Source of the DNA: Marinobacter szutsaonensis
GTDB lineage: Bacteria > Pseudomonadota > Gammaproteobacteria > Pseudomonadales > Oleiphilaceae
Assembly: GCF_039523335.1 (NCBI RefSeq)
Contig: NZ_BAAAFC010000001.1
Location: 2,046,001-2,110,000, forward strand
Direction: 5' to 3'
Length of the DNA stretch: 64,000 nt
Shown: piece after piece, positions 7,807-16,112 of the stretch
Position numbering within the stretch: the first letter of the stretch is position 1
Layout of the letters: the number at the start of each line of letters is the position of its first letter
The notes under the pieces: generated by a model
Told to the model about the DNA's origin: nothing
The model's database searches: none
Seen by the model: the letters and a program-made list of their open reading frames with translations, nothing else
Translations under genes and position numbers: made by a program

Positions 7807-8760
7807 TTAAAAACCGGAAGGAAAAACGACATCTCCGGGCGCCAGGGGAGTACCGTTGAGAAGCCGGTTCCGATAGGAGACCTCGGCATCGGAACCGGAC
7901 GGCCAGAGTGCATCAAACCGGGTCAGCCAGGCCCGCTGATCAAAGGCTACCGGCACCAGCGAGAAGTGCAGGCCACGGCGCTCCAGCGCTGCCACAGGCT
8001 CAACAGAGGGCCCGAATGCACTGATACGGGTAATCAGCCCGCGGGGGTCGCGATGCAGATTGCCCATGCCGGCCGAGCCATTATTGGCTACCACGCGGGC
8101 CTGCCTTGCCACCAGCCCGGACCAGAGCACCGGCAGGCAGGTATGGGTGCAGACGATGGCATCGGCATCGGTTGCGTTGAACCATTCGGCCAGGGAGCTT
8201 TCGTTACCTTCGGCAAAGGCCTCGTGGGCCAAACCCCAACCGGCCAGGGATTCCGGATCGCCATGCAACACCAAAATCTTTAGGCCTCCAAACATCAGAC
8301 ATCGATACCGGGGTGAATCGGCCAGTCGCTTACGGATAATGGGGCAGGCCGAGGCCACGCCCTGGAGCCGCTCGATGATCCGGTTGGAGCGTTCCACCAC
8401 GCCCTGATCGACAAACTCGGGATAGGCGCAACCGCAACCCGCCCCGGGGCTCGGATTGGCCAGTTCGTACTCGACATTTCCCAGGCTGACGGTATGCCCG
8501 AGCACCCGTTCATTGACCTCCCGGAACAACTCATCACTGGCGTTGAACCAGTTGAAATCCCCGTTGAACACCAGCTGGACGCGCCGGCCTTCTCGTTCCT
8601 CCGCCCGGGCCATGCGCTCGATCTCGTCCAGCGCATATACATTGCCGTAGAGCCCACCGATCACATACAGCACATCCGCGGAACTCTCACTGACCTGCCG
8701 GCACAAATCGGCGGGATCGTACCGGTAAGCCAACGGACAACTGCGACCTTCCTGCGCCAT
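7807..8760 (-). CDS. Metallophosphoesterase-fold protein with degenerate metal site
   Basis: 317 residues with the layout of calcineurin-like phosphoesterases (YfcE/ApaH type) but altered metal motifs. The DxHGN motif reads GGLYGN, the GDxxD motif reads NGDFNWF and GNH(E/D) reads GNVEYE; LHGDPE, CTHTCLP and NNGSAGMGN still match the later motifs. Several metal ligands are therefore gone, so the protein may be non-catalytic or use another site. No signal peptide is seen. It begins 3 bp after the symporter gene and is the last of four same-strand genes, so it is probably cotranscribed with them. A function cannot be assigned. Confidence 0.75.
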   Translation of the reverse strand: MAQEGRSCPLAYRYDPADLCRQVSESSADVLYVIGGLYGNVYALDEIERMARAEEREGRRVQLVFNGDFNWFNASDELFREVNERVLGHTVSLGNVEYELANPSPGAGCGCAYPEFVDQGVVERSNRIIERLQGVASACPIIRKRLADSPRYRCLMFGGLKILVLHGDPESLAGWGLAHEAFAEGNESSLAEWFNATDADAIVCTHTCLPVLWSGLVARQARVVANNGSAGMGNLHRDPRGLITRISAFGPSVEPVAALERRGLHFSLVPVAFDQRAWLTRFDALWPSGSDAEVSYRNRLLNGTPLAPGDVVFPSGF

Positions 8761-8763
8761 GGA

Positions 8764-10167
8764 TCAGGCTTCCCCGGCAGCCAGCGAACGCCCCGCCACA
8801 CGCCGCAACACCAACGGGACAAAGAACCCGGCGGAACAGATCAGGAAGCCCCAGGCGTTGACGCCCAGCAGCATGGCGTACTTGCCATCACCGATGGCCC
8901 AGCTCGTGGGAATCAGGCCCATGGCCAGCAAGACACCCAGGCCCAGGCCGGTCCAGAAACTCAGGTGGAAACTCCAGGGCGACCACCGGGTGAAGCCGTA
9001 AAACAGGAACACCGGCGCCAGCCCCATCACCATGGTGCCGGAAATGGTTGTGGCCTTGAGAATATCGGTACCGGCAAACATCGGCAGGTTACCCAGGAAC
9101 GCAAACACCACCATCACCACCGCACCAACCCGCATACTGGGTAACCGGTCTTTGGTGCGCCGGGCCAGCCGGGGCAGATCCACCGCCAGGGATTTGGCCA
9201 GCGAGGTAAAGGTGGAATCCAGCGTGGAGCCGGCCGAGGTCATCATCACCACACTCATGAAGAACAGCGCCGCCAGCCCCAGGGACTGACCCACCGCCGC
9301 CGGCGCATTGCCCATGGCTTCGATACCGTTGAGTCGGGCATGCACACCCACCAGACTGAAGATGAACACCGCCACAAAGCCCAGCAAACCGGCCACCACG
9401 AAGCTCTTGAGCATGGTCTTTTCCTTGTTCACGAACCCCCGGTCGGTCAGGACCGGATCGTGGAACGGGTAACTGAACAACTGCAGCAGGGCGACCAGCA
9501 ACAGGTCGAAGCCGGCGTTGAGCCGGAACTCGCCATTACTGAGCAGGGCACTGGTATCGTTGGCCGGAATGATCAGGAACAACACCGCCCCGACAAAGAA
9601 CACGAACACGAAAGCCTGGATCACATCGGTAAAGATCGACGAGCGCAGCCCGCCTTTGAGGCTGTAGGCCAGGGTAAACACGGTGAACAGCATCGCCGCC
9701 GCGTAATACTCCCACTCCCCGGGCAGTCCGAAGTAACCGCCCACGACGGCTGTATTGCTCCACACTTCGTTATACAGCCGGATCAGGATCGCCGCCGCAA
9801 AGGCCAGACTGGCGAGCCGGCCAAACCGGGAAGTCAGAAAGTCCTGCAAACTCCGGGCCCCGGTCTGGGTCCGAATCAGGTAGATGACATAACCAGCCAC
9901 CGGAATCGACAACCAGTAACTGGCATAGGCCAGACCACCAACCACACCGTAGGCTGCCCCCAGGTTGGCCGCATTGGTCACCGACTTGGCGAAGATCCAG
10001 CTGATAAAGATACTGGCCGTCAGTGACCACTGACCTACCGGGTTCCCCTGATCATCGGCGCCTTTATAGAACGAATTCGCGTTCTTGCTCTTTGGCGACA
10101 GCACGTACATCACCACGCCGTACACCAGCAGGAATCCCCAGAACAGGGAAGCTTCAGTAAAGTTCAT
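8764..10167 (-). CDS. Sodium:solute symporter (SSS/SLC5 family)
   Basis: 467-residue inner-membrane carrier with about 13 predicted helices and the SSS fold (helix 1 FWGFLLVYGVVMYVLSP, the SIFISWIFAKSVTNAANLGA segment, LRLYNEVWSN-like helix and GLRSSIFTDVIQAF). It should import an unknown organic solute with Na+. The ATG at 10167 gives the normal short N-terminus; the frame is open 29 codons earlier but that stretch is not hydrophobic. Tight coupling to the phosphoesterase downstream and proximity to the radical SAM gene suggest a shared pathway. The substrate cannot be read from sequence. Confidence 0.88.
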   Translation of the reverse strand: MNFTEASLFWGFLLVYGVVMYVLSPKSKNANSFYKGADDQGNPVGQWSLTASIFISWIFAKSVTNAANLGAAYGVVGGLAYASYWLSIPVAGYVIYLIRTQTGARSLQDFLTSRFGRLASLAFAAAILIRLYNEVWSNTAVVGGYFGLPGEWEYYAAAMLFTVFTLAYSLKGGLRSSIFTDVIQAFVFVFFVGAVLFLIIPANDTSALLSNGEFRLNAGFDLLLVALLQLFSYPFHDPVLTDRGFVNKEKTMLKSFVVAGLLGFVAVFIFSLVGVHARLNGIEAMGNAPAAVGQSLGLAALFFMSVVMMTSAGSTLDSTFTSLAKSLAVDLPRLARRTKDRLPSMRVGAVVMVVFAFLGNLPMFAGTDILKATTISGTMVMGLAPVFLFYGFTRWSPWSFHLSFWTGLGLGVLLAMGLIPTSWAIGDGKYAMLLGVNAWGFLICSAGFFVPLVLRRVAGRSLAAGEA

Positions 10168-10265
10168 TACGTCAATCCGGTTTGTTGTTTGGTCCGGGGC
10201 TCTTCCCGGGATTTCTTGGTTTCTTTTTCGCCTGTCAGCGAATAGCAAAGCCATATCCGCGGTCT

Positions 10266-10350
10266 GGGGGGTGGGGGTAATTTATCCGCCGGAAAAAGAT
10301 GTCTGAGCGAAGCGAGTTGTTTTTCCAAGGAGAAATTACCCACACCTCCC
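10266..10350. repeat. Nested inverted-repeat element
   Basis: An 18-base left arm (10266-10283) and right arm AAATTACCCACACCTCCC (10333-10350) are imperfect inverted copies, enclosing perfect inner arms GGAAAAA (10291-10297) and TTTTTCC (10320-10326) around a 22-base centre. It fills the gap between the radical SAM and symporter genes. It could be a small dispersed palindromic element or a processing/attenuation structure in the operon mRNA; no second copy is present in the window. Confidence 0.55.
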
Positions 10351-10403
10351 AGGCCGCCAATGCCCAGCCATCAGTCCTCAGGAAGACCACATACCAACAA
10401 AGC

Positions 10404-11375
10404 TCAGGCAGGCGCCGAACAACTAGCCCCAAAGCGGTAACAGGAAAAACACCGGTGATGCCGCAACATAATCCGCTCATCCATGCTCTCGGCCAACGAC
10501 CCACCCAGATCATACTGCGGATCATCATCCACCAGCGTGCAGGCATACACCCGCACCGCATCACCCTTCTTCACCAGCATCCGCGTATAGGTACACATAA
10601 AGTGCGCCCGCGACTCTTTGGTCGGATACTTCTCCATACAGGTCTCGGTAATCTCCGGGCTGCCGTCCTCGGAACCCGGCGTACCCAGATCCGGAAACGC
10701 GGTGAACGCCAGGTTTTCGGGAATGTTCCAGGCCCGGAAAATCTCCCTGAACGCCGCCTCAACCTCTGAGGGAATTTCCTCAGGATCGGTCTGGCGGGCG
10801 ATGGACACCTTGAAACCCTGCTCGATCAGCCAACGGATACCTTCCAGCGCCTCGTCGAAGCTCCCTTCGCCCCGGTCCTTGTCGTGCCGGGCACGGTCCG
10901 GGAAATCCAGGCTGACCCGGAAATGGATCGGGTAGGGATTATCCAGCAGCGGCAGCACCTGATGCCGGCGCTTAAGCAGTGGCTCGGTCGCGTTGGTGAG
11001 CACGAAACAGGGCCGGTGCTGGCTGGCGTAATCGAGGATGTTGACGAAATCCCGGATGACGAAGGGTTCGCCGCCGGTGAAGGAGAACTGCTCCACGCCC
11101 ATGTCGATGGCTTCGTGAATAAACGGCTTCACATCGCTCAGCTTCATGCCGGGAATGCGGCCGTCGCCAGGATGGGAACCTTCCAGGCAGAACGGGCAGG
11201 CCAGGTTGCAGGCGGTGCCGGTGTGAATCCACAGCTCTTTGAGCTTGTCCCCGTCGATGTAACCCCGGGGGTCCCTGTTGCGGGTGTGGGTCCAGCTGTC
11301 GAACGCCCGGGGTTCGAGGACTTCCACGGCCGGAATGCGTTTACTGCGGGCCGGTCGGGTTTCGGTCAGGGGCAT
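10404..11375 (-). CDS. Radical SAM protein of unknown function
   Basis: 323 residues. The cluster motif is CNLACPFC (CxxxCxxC) after LWIHTGTA, followed by the SAM-binding FSFTGGEPF. Additional cysteines lie near the C-terminus (MCTYTRM, VYACTLVD, CFSCYRFGASC), a SPASM-like arrangement that could hold a second iron-sulfur cluster. It is not QueE, MoaA, NrdG, BioB or LipA by motif. The ATG at 11375 has a GAGGAG ribosome site 7 bases upstream, better than an ATG 21 bp earlier. It follows the TVP38-oxidoreductase gene by 78 bp. SPASM proteins often modify peptides, but no obvious precursor peptide lies next to it. Confidence 0.85.
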   Translation of the reverse strand: MPLTETRPARSKRIPAVEVLEPRAFDSWTHTRNRDPRGYIDGDKLKELWIHTGTACNLACPFCLEGSHPGDGRIPGMKLSDVKPFIHEAIDMGVEQFSFTGGEPFVIRDFVNILDYASQHRPCFVLTNATEPLLKRRHQVLPLLDNPYPIHFRVSLDFPDRARHDKDRGEGSFDEALEGIRWLIEQGFKVSIARQTDPEEIPSEVEAAFREIFRAWNIPENLAFTAFPDLGTPGSEDGSPEITETCMEKYPTKESRAHFMCTYTRMLVKKGDAVRVYACTLVDDDPQYDLGGSLAESMDERIMLRHHRCFSCYRFGASCSAPA

Positions 11376-11453
11376 AGATGCTCCTCGATCATTCAATGGT
11401 ATTGGGCACAGACACGGGCAGGACGGTTTTGTTACAGCAACCGCCTGATTTTT

Positions 11454-13652
11454 TTACCCCGTTGTCACTTCTTTACGCTTTTCCTGCCGGCTCTGATCTT
11501 TTTTGCCGCGGCGCCATCCGTGAAGTTTCTCAAGAAGCCTGAGGATACCCTCAGGCGCGTGGGCGCGTTTCCACTCACCGGCCGCATACTTGGCCGACTC
11601 GTTCCAGGTCGGGTAGGGGTGGATGGTGCCCAGGATCTTGTTCAGGCCAAGGCCATGTTTCATTGCCAGGGTGAATTCCGCCAGGATCTCACCGGCGTGC
11701 GCGCCTACCACAACGGCACCCAGAATCCTGTCCTTGCCCGGCGCTGTCAGCACCTTGATGAAACCGTAGTCCTCGCTCTCCGCTATCGCCCGATCCAGGT
11801 CATCCAGGCCATAGCGGGTGACCTCGTAGGCAATGCCCTTATCCTTCGCTTCAGCTTCGCTCAGGCCGACCCGCGCCACTTCCGGCGAGGTAAAGGTAAC
11901 CCAGGGCATGACCCGATAGTCCACCCGGAAGCGTTTGAACTGGCCAAACAGGCCGTTCACCGCAGCGTACCAGGCCTGATGGGCGGCAGCGTGGGTGAAC
12001 TGGTACGGGCCGGCGACATCGCCACAGGCAAACACGTTCGGATAGCGCACGCTCATATCCTCTTCCACCGGCACCGTGCCATTGGGCAGGGTGTCCACGC
12101 CAATCCGCTCCAGGTTCAGGCCGGAGGTGTTCGCGGCACGGCCTACCGCTACCAGTACCTGATCGAAGGGAATTCTCACGCGTTCACCCTCATGATCGCA
12201 GTAGGCGACCTTCTCGCCGTTTTCGGTACGGAACTCGGCCGCAGAATGTTTGAGCCGGACATCGATGCCGTCAGCCTCGAACTGTTTCAAAACCACCGCG
12301 GCAACATCGGGATCTTCCTTCGACAGCAGACGTTCGCCGCGCTCCACCTGCGTCACCTTGCTGCCCAGGCGAGCGAAGGCCTGGGCCAGTTCGGAACCGA
12401 TCGGACCACCGCCCAGCACCAACAAACGCTCAGGTTGTTCCTGCAGGTCCCAGAGGTTATCGGAAGTCAGCGGCTGCATGTCTTCAAGTCCCGGAATTGG
12501 CGGCATGGCTGGTTTGCCACCGGTGGCGACAACGATGCTGCGCGCAGTCAATCGTTCGGTACGGCCATCGTTGTGCCGAACCTCCAGCTCCCAGGGAGAT
12601 ACGAAGCTCGCCTCGCCGGAGATGCAGTCGACACCCAGCTTGCGGTAACGCTCGGGGGAATCGTGGGGCTCCACCTTCGCAATCACGTCCTTGACCCGAT
12701 TCATGATGTTACTGAACGAGCCGTTCACCGGCACCGATTCCAGGCCATAGCGGTTGGCGTGGCGCAGGGTGTCGGCCGCCTTGGCGCTGCGAATCAGGGC
12801 CTTGGAAGGCACGCAGCCGGTGTTTAGGCAGTCACCGCCCATCTTGTGCTTCTCGATCAGGGCCACTTTTGCTTTGACGGCAGCGGCGATGTATGCCGAA
12901 ACCAGTCCTGCGGAGCCACCGCCGATGACCAGCAGGTTGTAGTCAAAATGCTCGGGTTTCTTCCAGCCGGCATACAAGCGACGCCGGCGGATGAAGCCCA
13001 CCACAAACTTGGCAATCAGGGGGAACAGCCCGAGCAGGGCGAAGGAAAGGAGCAGGTCGGTCGAAACGATGTCGCTAGTTGATTGAATCTGCCCCAACTG
13101 GGTGCCGGCATTCACGTAGACAAAGGTCCCCGGCAGCATTGCAATCCAGCTTACCAGGGCATAGGTGCGCAACTTCATGCCGGTCAGGCCCATGGCCAGA
13201 TTGATCAGAAAGAACGGAAAAACCGGCACCAGGCGCAGGGTTGCCAGGTAAAAGGCTCCGTCCTTCTCTATGCCACGATCAATCTTCTCGATGGTATTCC
13301 TGTATTTACTCAGCAGCGTGTCACGCAACAGAAAACGGGCAATCAGGAAGGCGAGCGATGCGCCCGCCGTTGAGGCGATGGATACTGTGATCAGACCGTA
13401 CCAGTTGCCAAAAAAGGCCCCGCCGGCCAGCGTCATTACGGCGGCACCGGGCAACGAAAGAGCAGTCACCAGAACATAAGCGATTCCATAAATCCCGAGC
13501 GCAAACACCAGGTGATCCTTGATCCATTGCTCGAGCGCGATCCGGTTTTCTTTAAGGGCATCCAGCGTCAGCCACTCATTCCCGCCCAGCCCCCAGAACA
13601 GGATAATCGCGACGACGATCGTTGCGATAAGGACCAGTTTGCCAGTTTTCAT
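11454..13652 (-). CDS. TVP38/TMEM64 membrane domain fused to a pyridine-nucleotide disulfide oxidoreductase
   Basis: 732 residues. The N-terminal 225 are a DedA/TVP38-type (SNARE-associated) domain: hydrophobic helices, LVTALSLPGAAVMTLAGGAF and FFLINLAMGLTGMKLRTYAL. From about residue 235 a mercuric-reductase-like flavoprotein begins: LLVIGGGSAGLVSAY (FAD), GGDCLNTGCVPSK (redox-active Cys pair), LVLGGGPIGSELAQ (NAD(P)H), VFACGDVAG, and a C-terminal dimerisation domain with HPYPTWNE. It lacks the MerA N-terminal heavy-metal domain and C-terminal Cys pair, so mercury reduction is unlikely. The ATG at 13652 was chosen for its GGAG site; another lies 12 bp upstream. It is probably a membrane-anchored thiol or quinone reductase. 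Confidence 0.9.
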   Translation of the reverse strand: MKTGKLVLIATIVVAIILFWGLGGNEWLTLDALKENRIALEQWIKDHLVFALGIYGIAYVLVTALSLPGAAVMTLAGGAFFGNWYGLITVSIASTAGASLAFLIARFLLRDTLLSKYRNTIEKIDRGIEKDGAFYLATLRLVPVFPFFLINLAMGLTGMKLRTYALVSWIAMLPGTFVYVNAGTQLGQIQSTSDIVSTDLLLSFALLGLFPLIAKFVVGFIRRRRLYAGWKKPEHFDYNLLVIGGGSAGLVSAYIAAAVKAKVALIEKHKMGGDCLNTGCVPSKALIRSAKAADTLRHANRYGLESVPVNGSFSNIMNRVKDVIAKVEPHDSPERYRKLGVDCISGEASFVSPWELEVRHNDGRTERLTARSIVVATGGKPAMPPIPGLEDMQPLTSDNLWDLQEQPERLLVLGGGPIGSELAQAFARLGSKVTQVERGERLLSKEDPDVAAVVLKQFEADGIDVRLKHSAAEFRTENGEKVAYCDHEGERVRIPFDQVLVAVGRAANTSGLNLERIGVDTLPNGTVPVEEDMSVRYPNVFACGDVAGPYQFTHAAAHQAWYAAVNGLFGQFKRFRVDYRVMPWVTFTSPEVARVGLSEAEAKDKGIAYEVTRYGLDDLDRAIAESEDYGFIKVLTAPGKDRILGAVVVGAHAGEILAEFTLAMKHGLGLNKILGTIHPYPTWNESAKYAAGEWKRAHAPEGILRLLEKLHGWRRGKKDQSRQEKRKEVTTG

Positions 13653-13968
13653 CCGCTTCTCCATGAATGGTGTATCTGTATGCTGAACACCGGACGCGCC
13701 AATATGTTACACACGAAGCTGTTCACATAACCAAGCCTATCTCATCCCTACGCCACAAGTTGTCACAGAGTTCTATATATTCATTAAACCCACGGTAAAT
13801 GCAGCAACCCGGTCTACAATTCAGGCTTCAACAACATTGGTACCGTGATGGGCCTGGCATGGCCGGAGATGTGAACTAGAATTTTGAGTGATCATTCAAG
13901 CTTCAGGAACTTCTTCCCGATTCATGGGACTATCAAGGATCAGTCAACGAACACGGGACACAGAAACC

Positions 13969-14589
13969 ATGGTCATGTCGGTCAGGGAGGATTCAGAAGA
14001 ACGCCTCATTACGTTGCTCAAAGCACAGGATGACCAGGCATTTCATGAAGCCGTTTCCACTTACACACCTGGCATGCTGGCAGTCGCGAGATTCTATCTC
14101 GATCCTTCAACGGCAGAGGAAGTGGTCCAGGACTGTTGGGTAACGGTCGTCGACGCGATTCAAAAATTCGAAGGCCGCTCCGGCCTGAAAACGTGGCTGC
14201 ACCGGATCGTGGCCAACCGGTGCAAGAACAAGCTCCGTGCCGGCAAGCGGGAAGTGGCCACCGATTTCTCTGAAGTTCTGGAACCCGAACTCGCCAAGCG
14301 TTTCAATTCTGCCCGGCGCTGGGATGTGCCGCCCAAACTGCGGTTCCACGAATCGGCCGATACCCTGATGGAGAATGGCGCTCTGAGCGATTGCCTGGAC
14401 AAACACCTGTCCGCCCTGCCGGAGACCCAGCGTTCCGCCCTGATGCTCTACGAAGCCCACCAGCACCAATCCGAGGATGTCTGTAACATTCTGGATGTCA
14501 GTGCCTCTAACCTCCGGGTACTTTTACATCGAGCGAGGCAGAAGATCTTTCTCATGGTGGAAACCTTCCAGGAGACGGGCGAATGTTAA
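13969..14589 (+). CDS. ECF-type RNA polymerase sigma factor
   Basis: About 206 residues. Region 2 reads YTPGMLAVARFYLDPSTAEE then VVQDCWVTVVDAIQKFEGRS and LKTWLHRIVANRCKNKL; region 4 reads LSALPETQRSALMLYEAHQH then EDVCNILDVSASNLRVLLHRARQK. The start is uncertain: the frame opens with GTG at 13888 and has ATGs at 13924, 13969 and 13975, none with a good ribosome site; 13969 gives the usual short N-terminus. It overlaps the anti-sigma gene by 7 bp and is divergent from the TVP38-oxidoreductase gene, which may be in its regulon. Confidence 0.88.
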   Translation: MVMSVREDSEERLITLLKAQDDQAFHEAVSTYTPGMLAVARFYLDPSTAEEVVQDCWVTVVDAIQKFEGRSGLKTWLHRIVANRCKNKLRAGKREVATDFSEVLEPELAKRFNSARRWDVPPKLRFHESADTLMENGALSDCLDKHLSALPETQRSALMLYEAHQHQSEDVCNILDVSASNLRVLLHRARQKIFLMVETFQETGEC

Positions 14590-14843
14590 TGTGCAGGGAC
14601 CTGGCCGAAATCGCCAGCGACTACATCGATGGCGAACTCAGCGCCCGCCAGAACCTTCCCGTGAAGATGCACCTGACGATGTGCCAGGACTGCCGGACCT
14701 TTATCGGCAACCTGCGCGCAAGCACCAGGCTTATGCAGGCCCACTCCTCCGGCCATCCGGACGAAGAGCTCCTGCGCCGGATCGATGCACGGATCTCCGA
14801 AGCACTCAAGACGCGAAGAACCCGGGATAACGACGGCGAATGA
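14583..14843 (+). CDS. Zinc-finger anti-sigma factor
   Basis: 86 residues with a ZAS-type zinc-binding motif, MHLTMCQDC (HxxxCxxC), preceded by CRDLAEIASDYIDGELS. It matches zf-HC2 anti-sigma factors of the short, soluble kind (no membrane helix), which release their ECF partner on thiol oxidation or metal stress. The start ATG lies within the end of the sigma gene, so the pair is translationally coupled. A second ATG two codons later is an alternative start. The redox role is from the family, not shown here. Confidence 0.85.
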   Translation: MLMCRDLAEIASDYIDGELSARQNLPVKMHLTMCQDCRTFIGNLRASTRLMQAHSSGHPDEELLRRIDARISEALKTRRTRDNDGE

Positions 14844-14921
14844 ATGTTCCCGGCGCGGGTGTCACACCCCCGGGATTTATTGCATACCCCTGAACTCCGA
14901 AGCTGCCAACGAGGATTTCCG

Positions 14922-16112
14922 ATGACCAACGCCCTTCCCAACGACCGAAAACCTGACGTTATCGCGGCCCTGGCCGGAGGCTGGGTCGGGGATTCAGCCA
15001 GCCTTGGTCTGCACTGGTTGTATGACAGCGCACGCATTCTGGAAGTAGGCGGTAAATCACCGGAATTCCTGGCTCCGGATGGCGACTATTTCAAAGGCGT
15101 ATTCGGTTACTTTGCCCATGAGGGCAAACAGGTTGGCGACATTAGTCATTATGGTGCGGCCACAAATGTGATCACCGACACCCTGCTGGCAAACGAGGGC
15201 AGGCTGGATATCCGCGATTACCAACGCCGCTTTCGAGCGTACTTCGGCCCGGGTGGTCAGTGGCGGGGCTACATCGACAACCCGACGCGGGTCACCCTGA
15301 ACAACCTGAACACCATTGAGCAGGAAGCCATTGAACAGGCCCAATCAACCGTCAGGGCGGAATTGATCGATCAGCAAAGGCGGATACTCGTGCAGAAGGT
15401 ATTGCCCTACACCCGGCGCCTGAGTGGCGAGCAGCTGGCGGAACCGGTTCGCAGGGCCATCGACCTGACCTACCATGAAACGGAGGTTCAGGAAGCGGGC
15501 GTTTACCTCGCTGAAACCATCGACCAGCACCTGGTGCCGGAAAGCGGCGCCGACGATATGCAGCTGCCCGCCGTATCAAAGCTGCCGCCACTGGTGGCCC
15601 GTTATTGCGGAAGCGATCAATTGATGGAGCTTACCGAAGCCGCTGTCCGGGTCACCAACCACAATGACGAAGCCGTGGCCTGGGCAAAGTGCGCGGCGCG
15701 GCTTCTGGATCTGCTTTTCCGGGGCGAGTCGATGTCGGCGGCCCTGGAAACGGCCAAAGCCCAAGCTCCAGACCACGCCAGCCTGGCCAGGGCCCAGTCC
15801 GGTTCATCGCTGGGTGCGATACAGGCCGGCGACACTTTCGGCCGCACCTGCTACCTGCATGAAGCCATGCCGGTGATCTTCCATATTCTGACCCACGCCA
15901 GAAGTTATACAGAGGCGATTCGCGCCAATATTCACTGCGGCGGCGACTCCTGTGGCCGGGCCTGGATTATCGGCCCGGCAATGGCAGCCGTACACGGAGT
16001 CGGCGGTGAGCGCGGTATCCCTCTGAGCTGGCTGACGCGGGTCACCCATGCGCCTGAGATCCTCCGGGATATTGAAACTCTGGTAAACCGGCCCTGGTCA
16101 GTCTCGCGTTGA
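14922..16112 (+). CDS. ADP-ribosylglycohydrolase family protein, J1-crystallin-like
   Basis: 396-residue all-helical DraG/ARH-fold protein. The N-terminal motif ALAGGWVGDSASLGLHWLYD is the first metal-binding block. The C-terminal block reads IHCGGDSCGRAWIIGPAMAA where active ADP-ribosylhydrolases have GGDTDT, so the second aspartate is replaced by Cys. This GGDxC pattern resembles jellyfish J1-crystallin relatives; their activity is not well defined. The ATG at 14922 has a GAGG ribosome site 8 bases before it; the frame is open 78 bp further up. It lies 78 bp after the anti-sigma gene, probably in one operon. Its 3' end overlaps the small Cys-rich gene on the opposite strand. Confidence 0.85.
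   Translation: MTNALPNDRKPDVIAALAGGWVGDSASLGLHWLYDSARILEVGGKSPEFLAPDGDYFKGVFGYFAHEGKQVGDISHYGAATNVITDTLLANEGRLDIRDYQRRFRAYFGPGGQWRGYIDNPTRVTLNNLNTIEQEAIEQAQSTVRAELIDQQRRILVQKVLPYTRRLSGEQLAEPVRRAIDLTYHETEVQEAGVYLAETIDQHLVPESGADDMQLPAVSKLPPLVARYCGSDQLMELTEAAVRVTNHNDEAVAWAKCAARLLDLLFRGESMSAALETAKAQAPDHASLARAQSGSSLGAIQAGDTFGRTCYLHEAMPVIFHILTHARSYTEAIRANIHCGGDSCGRAWIIGPAMAAVHGVGGERGIPLSWLTRVTHAPEILRDIETLVNRPWSVSR

Noticed and set aside
10884..12827. Long plus-strand open frame opposite the radical SAM and flavoprotein genes
   Set aside because: Shadow frame; composition is typical of antisense translation and the minus-strand genes carry clear motifs.
11454..13652. Mercuric reductase (merA) and a mercury-resistance locus
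   Set aside because: The flavoprotein has the active CxxxxC pair but no heavy-metal domain, no C-terminal Cys-Cys pair, and no merR, merT or merP nearby.
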